A stretch of DNA of 64,000 bases from positions 2,790,001-2,854,000 of the forward strand of contig NZ_CP012150.1 in NCBI RefSeq assembly GCF_001187505.1. Direction: 5' to 3'. Shown here in pieces: positions 1 through 7,475 of the stretch (its first letter is position 1; each line of letters begins with the position of its first letter). Origin of the DNA: Mycolicibacterium goodii (GTDB taxonomy: Bacteria; Actinomycetota; Actinomycetes; Mycobacteriales; Mycobacteriaceae). The notes beneath the pieces were generated by a model. It did not search any database. It saw only the letters and a list, made by a program, of their open reading frames with translations, and had not been told where the DNA came from. Made by a program: the position numbers and the translations under genes.

Positions 1-640
1 GGCGCCGGCTGTTGTGTGCTGAGAGATAAATACGCCCCAATTCGGGGTGGTCGATGACTTCCGGACCGCCGATGTCGCCCACACGTCCCGCGGGCTCTTG
101 ATCGATTAACTCGACCAGTCGGGCCGCGACATCGCGGGTGTCGATCGGCTGGAACCGCACCCCGCGCAGCGTCACCAACAATGGCGAGAATCGCTGTATA
201 TCGAAAATCTTTTCGATTAGCTCGTGGAACTGGGTGGCGCGCAGAATCGTGTGCGGGACGCCCGAATCGGCGAGCAGTTGTTCGACGCGCAACTTGGTGC
301 GGTAGTACGGCAGCGGAATCTTGTCGACGCCGACGATCGAGATGTAGATCAGATGCTTGACGCGGTGGCGCCGCACGGCGTTGGTCAGGTTCCGTGCAGC
401 AACGATGTCCTTCTCTCCGGTCGCCTGCGTCGCGCAGTGCACGACGGCGTCGATCCCGTCCAGCGCGGCGTCCAACGTGTCGGCATTCAACAGGTCCCCC
501 TGCTGCCAATGGACGCCGGTGTAGCCGACCCGCCCGCGCCGGCTCAGCGCTCTGACCGCGTGGCCCGCCTGCGTCGCCTCCGGCACCACGTGGTGGCCCA
601 GAGTGCCGGTCGCTCCCGTGACGAGCACGCTGCAAGGCAT
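1..640 (-). CDS. NmrA-like NAD(P)-binding oxidoreductase, C-terminus cut by window edge
   Basis: Reading leftward from the ATG at 640 gives a protein that opens with MPCSVLVTGATGTLG, a glycine-rich dinucleotide-binding motif (GATGTLG) of the atypical short-chain dehydrogenase/NmrA class, and stays open to base 1 (about 213 residues). Later segments (VKHLIYISIVGVD, RTKLRVEQLL, ILRATQFHEL) are typical of NmrA/SDR proteins that resemble quinone oxidoreductases or NAD(P)H sensors. The substrate cannot be told from the sequence. The next gene leftward is outside the window, so the C-terminus and any operon are unknown. The family is well supported; the exact function is not. Confidence 0.8.
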   Translation of the reverse strand, partial: MPCSVLVTGATGTLGHHVVPEATQAGHAVRALSRRGRVGYTGVHWQQGDLLNADTLDAALDGIDAVVHCATQATGEKDIVAARNLTNAVRRHRVKHLIYISIVGVDKIPLPYYRTKLRVEQLLADSGVPHTILRATQFHELIEKIFDIQRFSPLLVTLRGVRFQPIDTRDVAARLVELIDQEPAGRVGDIGGPEVIDHPELGRIYLSAHNSRR

Positions 641-703
641 AGGCGTCACGCTACCGACGCATACGGGTGGTGTCAGGCGGTCGGACGAGCGGGCGGTGCG
701 ACG

Positions 704-2146
704 TTACTGCGGCGGAGACGAGCCGGGGGAGACCAACGACACCAGTTCCGCGCCGTCAGGGGACGACTGGATCAGGTTGCCGCCCACCCGCCACACTCTT
801 TCGTCCCGTCCGGTCGAGGGGATTCTCCACAAGCGTTCGCAGGATGCCTTGTCGTAGGCGCTCAGCAGCACCTGAGAGTTCAGCATGTTCGGCGCGAACA
901 GCATCGTCGCCCCATCGGTGCCGATGAAGTTCTGCATCGCGAAACCGCACACGGGCCCCTTACTGCCGGACGGAAGCTCGTACTGCTGGTATTCGGGGAA
1001 CGCCTGGCTTCCAGACCCATTGACGTACAGCGTGGAGTCCACGATGTAGATCGCGCCCTTTGGAACTGTGAGTAGGCGGCGACCGTCTGTTGAGAACACC
1101 GAGTACTCACCGTCCGACTGGATGAGGGGCAGCCCCGGAACGCTATCGGATAACGAACCGTTGGGAACCGTCTCGCCCACTTGATGACCCGTCATGTCGA
1201 AGAACTGCACCCCAGAGCGGTCCTCGCCGCTTGCGAGGAAGGCTGCAAACCCGCCGGGATACACGACCGCTTTCTCGAGCCGGTCACCGTCCGCCGAGCC
1301 GTCGTGCAGCACTCTGCCGTCACTGACCGAGAACACGGTGGTGCTCCATCGGCGAGGATCACGCTGCCCCTGCGTCGTCAATTCTTGCGGCGCGAAGCCG
1401 AACTGTGTTAGATCCTGGACCTGGATCGATCCGTCACCGGGGACAAACCATGTGGTTTCGGCGTTCGGACCAATGCCGTACGCGCCCTCGTCGCGCGTTG
1501 TGGCCACGGCGTAGCTGCCGACTTGGTGAACTTCGAGAGTTCCCATGCCCGTTCGCAAATCGGTGGCACCGTTGAACAGAACGTCGCCGGTGTGGGAGTT
1601 CACCACTGAGGCGGTCACCGAGGCATCGTCTTGTTCGTGGAGGCATAGTAGGAAGTCGGGGCCGTTCAGGAAGCACTTGGGCGGTCGCGCTCCCGAACCC
1701 ACGCCGACGGCCGGAAACAAGCTTCGGCCGTTTACGGCGTCCACCGAGATCAGCCACCAAACAGGCTGTGGCAGAGCGGAGTCCGTTGCGAGGAAGTACA
1801 CGTTGTCGCCTATGGATCCGACGAACGGTTTGGTACCTCTGCGGAGGTCGTTCGGTGCAATACGGGCCGCCGGGTACGAGTCGGGGATTCCCCACTGCGA
1901 GGGTGTGCTTCGCCACCCGGCGACAGGTTGATCGCGCATCTCTGTGGACAGCAGTGCGCCGGATGCAGGCTCCCAGTGTGGGTTGGCCGTGATCAGGCGT
2001 CCACCGCGTTGCCACCAGACGGCAGCTGCGATAACCACTACGACAACAAGGCACACTAAGGGAGCGGTCAATCGGATACGCGTCTTACGGCGTGAGGCGT
2101 TTGCGTCGTTACTGGAGTCGGTGCTCAACTGATCAGGCACTGTCAT
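704..2146 (-). CDS. Membrane-anchored protein with propeller-like extracytoplasmic domain
   Basis: A 480-residue protein with a short charged N-terminus, one hydrophobic helix at about residues 27-45, and a long outward-facing domain. That domain has repeated strand-turn segments with aromatic residues followed by phrases such as WWLISVDAVNGRSLF and VVNSHTGDVLFNG, which suggests a PQQ-like beta-propeller; this is inference, with no catalytic motif visible. It starts 64 bases after the espD-like gene and runs the same way, so it is probably the last gene of the Esp-like operon. A role in or near the type VII substrates encoded upstream is guilt by association only. I do not recognise a named orthologue. 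Confidence 0.75.
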   Translation of the reverse strand: MTVPDQLSTDSSNDANASRRKTRIRLTAPLVCLVVVVVIAAAVWWQRGGRLITANPHWEPASGALLSTEMRDQPVAGWRSTPSQWGIPDSYPAARIAPNDLRRGTKPFVGSIGDNVYFLATDSALPQPVWWLISVDAVNGRSLFPAVGVGSGARPPKCFLNGPDFLLCLHEQDDASVTASVVNSHTGDVLFNGATDLRTGMGTLEVHQVGSYAVATTRDEGAYGIGPNAETTWFVPGDGSIQVQDLTQFGFAPQELTTQGQRDPRRWSTTVFSVSDGRVLHDGSADGDRLEKAVVYPGGFAAFLASGEDRSGVQFFDMTGHQVGETVPNGSLSDSVPGLPLIQSDGEYSVFSTDGRRLLTVPKGAIYIVDSTLYVNGSGSQAFPEYQQYELPSGSKGPVCGFAMQNFIGTDGATMLFAPNMLNSQVLLSAYDKASCERLWRIPSTGRDERVWRVGGNLIQSSPDGAELVSLVSPGSSPPQ

Positions 2147-2210
2147 GTCGTCTGATCGTCTGTGGACGAAGCGAAGGCAAGGGCGCTGTTGTACAGACGT
2201 CTACTCCCGT

Positions 2211-2654
2211 TCATTCCTCGTTCCCGGAGTAGCTCGCCGAAAATACCTCCGCCGTCCTCTCGTGAACCATGGCTGGCGTCGGCAGCCCGAGTGTGTGTTG
2301 GAGCAGTCCGTCAACCGCGGTGCTGCTGTGCCCCATGAGGCACATCAGTTCCTTCACGACCGCATACTGGGCCGCTTGGGCTTTCTGTGCGGCTAGAGAC
2401 GCGATTTGGAGAATCTCATCGGCTAGTTGGGATTCCGTCATCGAACACACACTTGGCGACAGTTCGACCTCGCGGGTCACGCCACCGATCGCTGATGTTG
2501 CCGAAATGGTTCCCGCAGGGTTGGTCACGGTGAAGGAGATGGAGAGCACATCATCGTCCCTCCCAACGTGATCGACATCGGTAGCCGGGAGGCTTACGAC
2601 GTTATCGTGAGACCACTCATCATCCTCATCATCCCAACCCATATGTCCCGTCAT
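2211..2654 (-). CDS. EspD-like ESX-1 secretion-associated protein
   Basis: A 147-residue acidic protein. Its central part (FTVTNPAGTISATSAIGG, then VELSPSVCSMTESQLADEIL and LAAQKAQAAQYAVV) closely matches the EspD family as I know it from M. tuberculosis EspD, including FTVTNP, the V-E-L-S strand, the M-S/T-E-S-Q-L-A-x-E-I-L helix and the QKAQ-AQYA helix. EspD is needed for stability and secretion of EspA/EspC in the ESX-1 system. The N-terminus is Asp/Trp-rich (GWDDEDDEWSHD). It sits 38 bases downstream of the EspC-like gene. The fold is YbaB-like in that family; the role here is inferred from homology and context. Confidence 0.8.
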   Translation of the reverse strand: MTGHMGWDDEDDEWSHDNVVSLPATDVDHVGRDDDVLSISFTVTNPAGTISATSAIGGVTREVELSPSVCSMTESQLADEILQIASLAAQKAQAAQYAVVKELMCLMGHSSTAVDGLLQHTLGLPTPAMVHERTAEVFSASYSGNEE

Positions 2655-2692
2655 TTGGAAATCCCTTATCGCGAAGAAACTTAGGCAACCGG

Positions 2693-3016
2693 CTATGTGC
2701 GGCAGGCGTCGCCGAGGTCCTTCCCTGCGAGCCAGTCGGTGTTGTTGTAGTTCGTGGACGCCGTTTTCAGACGTTCGTTCAGATCATGTGAGAGTCGCCA
2801 AAGCTTGTCACGCGTGTCATCCCGCGCAGATTCAAGTGCTGTGACAGCCATGTTGCTGGCTAAACAAACGATGCCGTGTGTGCTCTCTACCCTGCTCGAC
2901 AAATCATTCACCGTCTCACCTGCGATCTTGAGAGTACCGGCGACAGAGGCTTGTTTGGCGGCAAGGGCATCGATGTGATCAGTCAGCACCCTCAGATTCT
3001 TAGCTTGGTCAGACAT
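2693..3016 (-). CDS. EspC-like (DUF2580) type VII secreted protein
   Basis: A 107-residue helical protein of the EspC/DUF2580 family. It has the family's two-helix layout: an N-terminal stretch LRVLTDHIDALAAKQ, a central VESTHGIVC turn (EspC has ITHGPYC at the same place) and a C-terminal helix ending in ASTNYNNTDWLAG. YNNTD fits the YxxxD/E type VII export signal, in the same position as in EspC. EspC is co-secreted with EspA by ESX-1, so this is probably a secreted partner of the EspA-like product encoded just upstream. It lies between the EspA-like and EspD-like genes, in the same order as espA-espC-espD. Confidence 0.8.
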   Translation of the reverse strand: MSDQAKNLRVLTDHIDALAAKQASVAGTLKIAGETVNDLSSRVESTHGIVCLASNMAVTALESARDDTRDKLWRLSHDLNERLKTASTNYNNTDWLAGKDLGDACRT

Positions 3017-3098
3017 CTAATTCCCTGTCGATCGAAATGGACTGTTGTGATGTGACGTGCCGTTGTGCTCGCCGGGCCCCAGGTAGTGGTTCCATCGG

Positions 3099-3914
3099 TC
3101 AGCGCGGCACTCCGTATGGTGTGGCGGGCGGATATTCGACCGGTGGCTCGTCGGTGTCGGGAACCGTGTACGGCGTGTCCGCTTCGGTTCGGCGCGGAAG
3201 TGTGCCGCGAGTGCGCTCATCTCCGAACGGTTCGCCGCAGGGGAAACTGTCGTCGCTGTCAACGAACTCTAGTTCCGCCGCTTTTTGGTAAGTGTCGATT
3301 TGATTACGTATATCGAAAGAAGTCGAGACGGATTCGGCGACAAGCCTTGCCATAGCAATGCGTGCTTCCGTCGTCTGCTCGGCCGCGACCGCAATGTCGC
3401 TGATTGCCTTCACAGCCGCGCCACCTGCCACTGAGTTCATCCAAGATGTCGCGGCGTCGTAGTCTGAAAGGAACTTCACTCGGTCATCAAGGGTGTTACG
3501 AGTGGCTGTAACCCTGGCAGCCAGCGCGCTGAGGAGTCTTTGCATGTTCTGCTCGGCGACCGCCACTTCCAACACCTGGTGTCGATGTTCGTCGTTCTTG
3601 CTCTTGTACGTTTCCGCTGCGGTGCCGTCCCACGCTGTACTGTTTACGTCGGCTTGAATCAGTTCGTGCCCGGCTTCTTCGTACAACTGACCGGACTTCT
3701 TGAAGGCCTCGCCGTCTTCGGGCTCACCGGAGCCGGTGGTCAGCTTCATGCCGTTGATGACTAACTGGGCGCCCGCGATAATTGGCGAGCTTGCTAAGGA
3801 AAGCACGCCGAGATTGGGCAACTTGTCCAGTAGGCCGAGCCCCTTTGACCGGTCAAAGCCGACGACGTCACCGTACTTCCCCAGTAACTCCAGCGCTCTG
3901 CCCAGCAAACTCAT
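3099..3914 (-). CDS. EspA/EspE-family ESX-1 substrate-like protein
   Basis: A 271-residue protein resembling the EspA/EspE family. It has an N-terminal hydrophobic/glycine region (LGVLSLASSPIIAGAQLVI), then STAWDGTAAETYKSKNDEH with the family's W-x-G turn and following tyrosine, then long alanine-rich helices to about residue 225, and an acidic, proline-rich tail. A purine-rich ribosome site (GAAGGGGG) precedes the ATG at 3914. It is the first gene of a leftward cluster in EspA-C-D order. In M. tuberculosis such proteins are secreted interdependently through ESX-1, whose machinery is not in this window. It could equally be called EspE-like; the family call is firmer than the subtype. Confidence 0.78.
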   Translation of the reverse strand: MSLLGRALELLGKYGDVVGFDRSKGLGLLDKLPNLGVLSLASSPIIAGAQLVINGMKLTTGSGEPEDGEAFKKSGQLYEEAGHELIQADVNSTAWDGTAAETYKSKNDEHRHQVLEVAVAEQNMQRLLSALAARVTATRNTLDDRVKFLSDYDAATSWMNSVAGGAAVKAISDIAVAAEQTTEARIAMARLVAESVSTSFDIRNQIDTYQKAAELEFVDSDDSFPCGEPFGDERTRGTLPRRTEADTPYTVPDTDEPPVEYPPATPYGVPR

Positions 3915-4449
3915 GGTTCCCCCTTCTGTAGGAGGGAGCTTACCGCCATCCCTGGCAGGGGCTGCGCGTGATTTTGCGTACGGGGTGGTCTCAACGCTGA
4001 AGCTCTGAGTCCAGCGATGTAAGTCATCGCTGGAGACCGGTCGCAGGAAATTCCCTCCTCTCCGACTAACGCGGAACGTAGCTATGGCCAGGTATGTCTG
4101 GTACGCCCTGCCAGGCAGCGGGAAACTTGACTTGCAGAAAGCGGCGGCCCGATAGCTGGCCTCAGCGAACTTTGACGGGTTCAGCTAGTTGCTGGCGGAC
4201 TCCTTGCGCGATACTTTCGTCGGTGGTTTGCCGGCTACCAATCCTTCGAGGCCCATGTCGACGAATAGCTCTGAAGCACTGCAGCAAGCGGTGGCAAACG
4301 AAACACTCACGAATAAGGTCCGTGACAGTACGTCGGTTGCGAATCGAAGTCTTTTGACGGGATCGATCCGAGGGTGAAGGCCGGCATCGAGGATTTCGAG
4401 GACGGATATCGCGACGCGTTTCCCAAGCCGCCTGGCCATACTGGGGCTC
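3915..4449. other. Intergenic region between divergent genes, 535 bp
   Basis: This gap separates the leftward Esp-like operon from the rightward lipoprotein gene, so it should hold both promoters. I see one clear structure, the inverted repeat at 4010-4034. Short open frames exist on both strands between 4185 and 4457, but none has a convincing ribosome site, family resemblance or the high third-position GC of neighbouring genes, so I do not call them. Base composition is less GC-rich than in the flanking genes. Confidence 0.5.
4010..4034. promoter_or_regulatory. Perfect 10-bp inverted repeat upstream of the Esp-like operon
   Basis: The arms tccagcgatg (4010-4019) and catcgctgga (4025-4034) are exact reverse complements around a 5-base spacer. 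It lies about 95-120 bases ahead of the EspA-like start codon. No T-run follows on either strand, so a terminator is unlikely; a protein-binding operator is the better guess. The bound factor is unknown. Confidence 0.5.
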
Positions 4450-5355
4450 ATGAACATCGCAGCAGCCGTATTTCGAGTTTTCTGCGCGGCAATATTGACG
4501 ATGTCGCTCGTGTCATGCGACCAAAGCCGCGAGTCGGAACCTCAGTCAGCCGAGCAGACGTTTGCGAACTGGCCACGAATACTTGACGGTTTCCGTTTCC
4601 GCTGGTCCGCCGACCCCGGTATTGATCTGTTGACCGGGCCGGCAGTTCCGCTGCGTGCGTATCTGGAGTCTCATCGCGTAGGGGACATGACGTTCGACTC
4701 AAACGATGCCTACCCCGGATTTGATCGGGCTGTCCCGCGAGTCGGGAAGGCGATCGACGAGTCCCGATCGGATCTGCCCTTTGAGCTGTGGGGTATCCAG
4801 CCCGCCACTGAGCCGGCGTTGGCGTACGTACAGCCGACGAACTTTTACGGCAACGAATACTTTCATGTCCTCGATCTGACTCCTATTGAAGGCGGCGGTT
4901 ATCGAGCATTTGTATGCGACGGTCTGTACAACGTTTTCGTCGAGCAACCTCAAGCTCATGAATATGAGCCGGTTTATGAGTTAACCGATGCTGATCCGGA
5001 TCCTGACCCGCGCGCGGTGAAAGTCTGGCGAGTAGAGCTGACCGATAAGTTGCCTCCAGCCGGCAACACACCCTCGGCCGTCACTGTTCCTCAGGAAGGA
5101 CCGAATCCGGCGCCTTTGGGAGATGTGTTCGGCCCGTGGCGCATCACAGGTGCCAGTCCGGACACATCTTGGGGGGCTACGGATGGTTCGGACCCTAACT
5201 CAGGTGCGCATCCGAAGCTCCGTCAAATGAGGGAGCAGTGCTATGCGCGTATGCCGCACAATGCCGCTCAGCGCCACGCCATCTACACCAGCCGTCTTGA
5301 GACACCGACGGCCATGGAGCCGGCAGTGCCGGGTTGGCCGGGGGACACCGCGTGA
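4450..5355 (+). CDS. Mycobacterial lipoprotein of unknown function
   Basis: A 301-residue protein with a signal peptide (hydrophobic FCAAILTMSLVS) ending in a lipobox LVSC, so Cys at about residue 23 is the predicted lipidated residue and the product should be anchored on the outer face of the membrane. The mature part is rich in Asp, Pro and aromatic residues (for example ILDGFRFRWSADPGIDLL, ELWGIQPATEPALAYV) and ends with EQCYARMPHNAAQRHAIY. I do not recognise a functional domain. It is divergent from the Esp-like operon and could be co-functional with it, but that is only positional. Confidence 0.75.
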   Translation: MNIAAAVFRVFCAAILTMSLVSCDQSRESEPQSAEQTFANWPRILDGFRFRWSADPGIDLLTGPAVPLRAYLESHRVGDMTFDSNDAYPGFDRAVPRVGKAIDESRSDLPFELWGIQPATEPALAYVQPTNFYGNEYFHVLDLTPIEGGGYRAFVCDGLYNVFVEQPQAHEYEPVYELTDADPDPDPRAVKVWRVELTDKLPPAGNTPSAVTVPQEGPNPAPLGDVFGPWRITGASPDTSWGATDGSDPNSGAHPKLRQMREQCYARMPHNAAQRHAIYTSRLETPTAMEPAVPGWPGDTA

Positions 5356-5396
5356 CATTTGCCTACCGCAGCACCTCGGGACCAGCTTGACCGAGG

Positions 5397-6272
5397 TCAG
5401 TACGACGTATTCGGTTCCGGCCACCAGTCGGAGTGTTCGATTCCTGTGGCCGGGTTTCCGGTAACACGCTCGACGACATCGGTGAGAGCCGAGACATCGC
5501 CGCGGGCGATGGCCTGGTACCAGGAGATCCAGGCTTCGATCTGGTTTCCGCTCATGCCCAGCTGCCAGCGACGGCTGAATGCCTCTTCCAGCGTCTCGGG
5601 GTGGTAGCGGTAGGGACGTCCCGTCGCATCGGCGATCTTGGCGACGGCCCGCTCAAGGGTGAGCAGTTCCGGTCCGGTGACCTCGAGGATCGCACCGTCG
5701 TTGTCGGTGCCCGGATCGGCCGCGACTGTGGCGACGACCGCGGCGATGTCGTTGTGTGTGACGAATGCGGCCTCCCCGCTGCCACCCGGCCCGCTGATCA
5801 CCAGATTCTCGTCGGCCAGCGCCGCGGGCGTCGCGCCGTAGAACCCGGCCCGGAAGATCGTGTGGCGCAATCCCGTTCCGGCGATGTACTGCTCGGTGAG
5901 CCAGTGGTCACGGGCATTGCGGTAGGTCGCGACGGGACCGGCCCCCAGCAGTGACACGTAGAGGACACGTTCGACGCCGACGGCGATGCCCGCCTCCACT
6001 GCGGTGGCGTGTTCTTCGAGGCGCCTGCCGGTCGGATGCCCGGAGATCAGGATCAATGTCGACGCGCCGTCCAGCGCCTGGCGCATGGCCGCGGCATCGG
6101 CGTACTCGGCCGGTCCTCGGCGTTGTGCGCCGGCAAGTTCGGACACGGCAGTGGGGTTGCGCGCCACCAGGAGCTGAGGAATCTGACGTTCGGCAAGTGC
6201 GGCGGCTATTCGACTGCCCAACGCCCCGGTGACGCCAGTGGTGGCGACTGTTGCATTCCTGTGCTGGCTCAT
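5397..6272 (-). CDS. NAD(P)H-dependent oxidoreductase of the NmrA/QorB type
   Basis: A 291-residue atypical SDR. The N-terminus has VTGALGSRIAAALAERQ, a G-x-x-G dinucleotide-binding turn, followed by LLVARNP and AAMRQALDGASTLILISG, the arrangement seen in QorB (quinone oxidoreductase 2) and NmrA-like proteins. The middle HTIFRAGFYGATPAAL and the C-terminal substrate part (RPYRYHPETLEEAF) also fit this group. It is divergent from an ArsR-family repressor gene, with operator-like repeats between them, so it is probably the regulated target. In related systems such pairs respond to electrophiles or quinones; the inducer here is inferred, not visible. Confidence 0.85.
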   Translation of the reverse strand: MSQHRNATVATTGVTGALGSRIAAALAERQIPQLLVARNPTAVSELAGAQRRGPAEYADAAAMRQALDGASTLILISGHPTGRRLEEHATAVEAGIAVGVERVLYVSLLGAGPVATYRNARDHWLTEQYIAGTGLRHTIFRAGFYGATPAALADENLVISGPGGSGEAAFVTHNDIAAVVATVAADPGTDNDGAILEVTGPELLTLERAVAKIADATGRPYRYHPETLEEAFSRRWQLGMSGNQIEAWISWYQAIARGDVSALTDVVERVTGNPATGIEHSDWWPEPNTSY

Positions 6273-6306
6273 GGGGCTCCTTGCTCGGGTATCGCCGCCG
6301 CCCGAA

Positions 6307-6367
6307 AGGTACGATGGCTGTCGTATACGACGCTAGCGGCACGATAGGTACGACGCAAGTCGTACCT
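6307..6367. promoter_or_regulatory. Operator region with repeated GTACGAC/GTCGTAC half-sites
   Basis: Between the divergent oxidoreductase and ArsR genes lie repeated copies of the same half-site: aggtacga at 6307-6314, the palindrome gtcgtatacgac at 6320-6331, and a perfect inverted repeat aggtacgac (6346-6354) / gtcgtacct (6359-6367) with a 4-base spacer. The arrangement is what one expects for a dimeric winged-helix repressor controlling both promoters. The ArsR protein encoded next door is the natural candidate ligand. Confidence 0.7.
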
Positions 6368-6388
6368 GAGGAAGGTGGTTGCGCGGTA

Positions 6389-6679
6389 GTGGAATCCGAT
6401 ATGTCGTTGGGTGCTGTGCTCGCTGCGCTGGCTGACCCGCATCGCAGGCGCGTTGTCGCCGAGCTGGCCGAGGCCGGTAGCGATGTCGAGCGCACCTGCT
6501 CGTCGTTCGCCCTTCCGGTCGCCAAGTCGACTGCGACACACCACTTTCGGATACTCAGTGAGAGTGGATTGATCCAGCTGACCGATTACGGCAACCGAAA
6601 AGGGGTCTTACTTAGGCGTGAAGAGGTCGATCGGCGGTTTCCGGGGCTCCTGGCCCTGCTGGCCGCAGAACAGAGGTAA
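6389..6679 (+). CDS. ArsR-family winged-helix transcriptional regulator
   Basis: A protein of about 96 residues. It has the ArsR layout: SLGAVLAALADPHRRRVVAEL (first helices), then FALPVAKSTATHHFRILSESGLIQ, the recognition helix and turn, then a wing TDYGNRKGVLLRREEV. No metal-binding cysteine pair is seen in the DNA-binding helix, so it is likely a non-metal member. The start is either GTG 6389 or ATG 6401; GTG is preferred because the purine tract gaggaagg sits upstream at 6368-6375, although spacing is long. It lies divergent from the NmrA/QorB-like oxidoreductase and probably represses it and itself. Confidence 0.8.
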   Translation: MESDMSLGAVLAALADPHRRRVVAELAEAGSDVERTCSSFALPVAKSTATHHFRILSESGLIQLTDYGNRKGVLLRREEVDRRFPGLLALLAAEQR

Positions 6680-6710
6680 CAGGTCTGGCTGTCCGCCCGC
6701 TGGCGTCAGC

Positions 6711-7136
6711 TCAGCGCGTATCCGGATAGCTGAGGACGTTGATGAGGTTGCCGTCAGGATCGCGAATCATCGTCGCGCGCAGGCCGTCTGCGGAGATGGA
6801 CCGCAACTTCCACACAAACGTCAGGTCGAGCCGCTCGAACCGAGCTGTTACCGCCTCAAGGTCACGCGTGCGGAAAACGATGGCTTTCAGACCGCTCACC
6901 GACAGCAGCGACTCCGGCGTGATCTCCGGTGACCGCTCGATCGCCGGCTTCGACAGCAGTTCGATGCGAAGTCCTCTGATTTCGAGCAGAACGAAGTCTG
7001 CCTGTACGGCTGTGGAGTATGTGCGATACGCCACCTCGAACCCGAATACGCGCTTGTACCAGGCGATGGACTGATCCATATCGGTCACGGCGACTGCAAC
7101 ATTGTCAAACGCGAGATCATCAACAGTTTCTGACAA
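6711..7136 (-). CDS. VOC-family (glyoxalase/bleomycin-resistance fold) protein
   Basis: A 141-residue single VOC domain: FDNVAVAVTDMDQSIAWYKRVFGFEVAYR is the usual beta-alpha start, and MIRDPDGNLINVLSYP is the matching second half with the conserved DPDGN. Proteins of this size act as lyases, isomerases or small-molecule binders; the substrate is not predictable. A TTG start at 7136 preceded by GAGG is the most upstream option. It converges with the ArsR gene and has no obvious operon partner. Confidence 0.8.
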   Translation of the reverse strand: MSETVDDLAFDNVAVAVTDMDQSIAWYKRVFGFEVAYRTYSTAVQADFVLLEIRGLRIELLSKPAIERSPEITPESLLSVSGLKAIVFRTRDLEAVTARFERLDLTFVWKLRSISADGLRATMIRDPDGNLINVLSYPDTR

Positions 7137-7475
7137 TTTGGGTCCTCTTCGAGACTCAGGATCTGAGCGACCGCGCCCCCGTTCCGTTCACTGTCACGCC
7201 TCGTGGCCGCACCCTTACTGTGACGCAGATCAATCCAACGGCGCAATCAATTGATATCAAGATTACGTACCAACGACGTTCAGGCGACACATCGATTCGG
7301 GAGAGGGTCCCTGTCAGACCCTGGCATCGACGCGGTCTGGCTGAGAGAACCGATCCGCGGTTGTATGACTGTGCACCTCGACGCCAAGCCGGCCACAGAC
7401 GAGGAACCGTGGTGCCCCGCAGACACTCTCGCGCAAAGGGCGCTCCGGCACCGCCACATACGACAGGAGACAGGT
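7137..7475. other. Intergenic region, 339 bp, between divergent genes
   Basis: This space must carry the promoters of the leftward VOC gene and the rightward aldo/keto reductase. Apart from a short AT-rich palindrome ttgatatcaa at 7251-7260 I see no gene, repeat or terminator. The open frame of the reductase extends upstream to 7251, but the good ribosome site lies only before 7476. Confidence 0.4.

Noticed and set aside
4185..4457. Small frames of 62-90 codons on both strands between the Esp-like operon and the lipoprotein gene
   Set aside because: No ribosome site, no family, and third-position GC well below neighbours; a peptide search would be needed to revive them.
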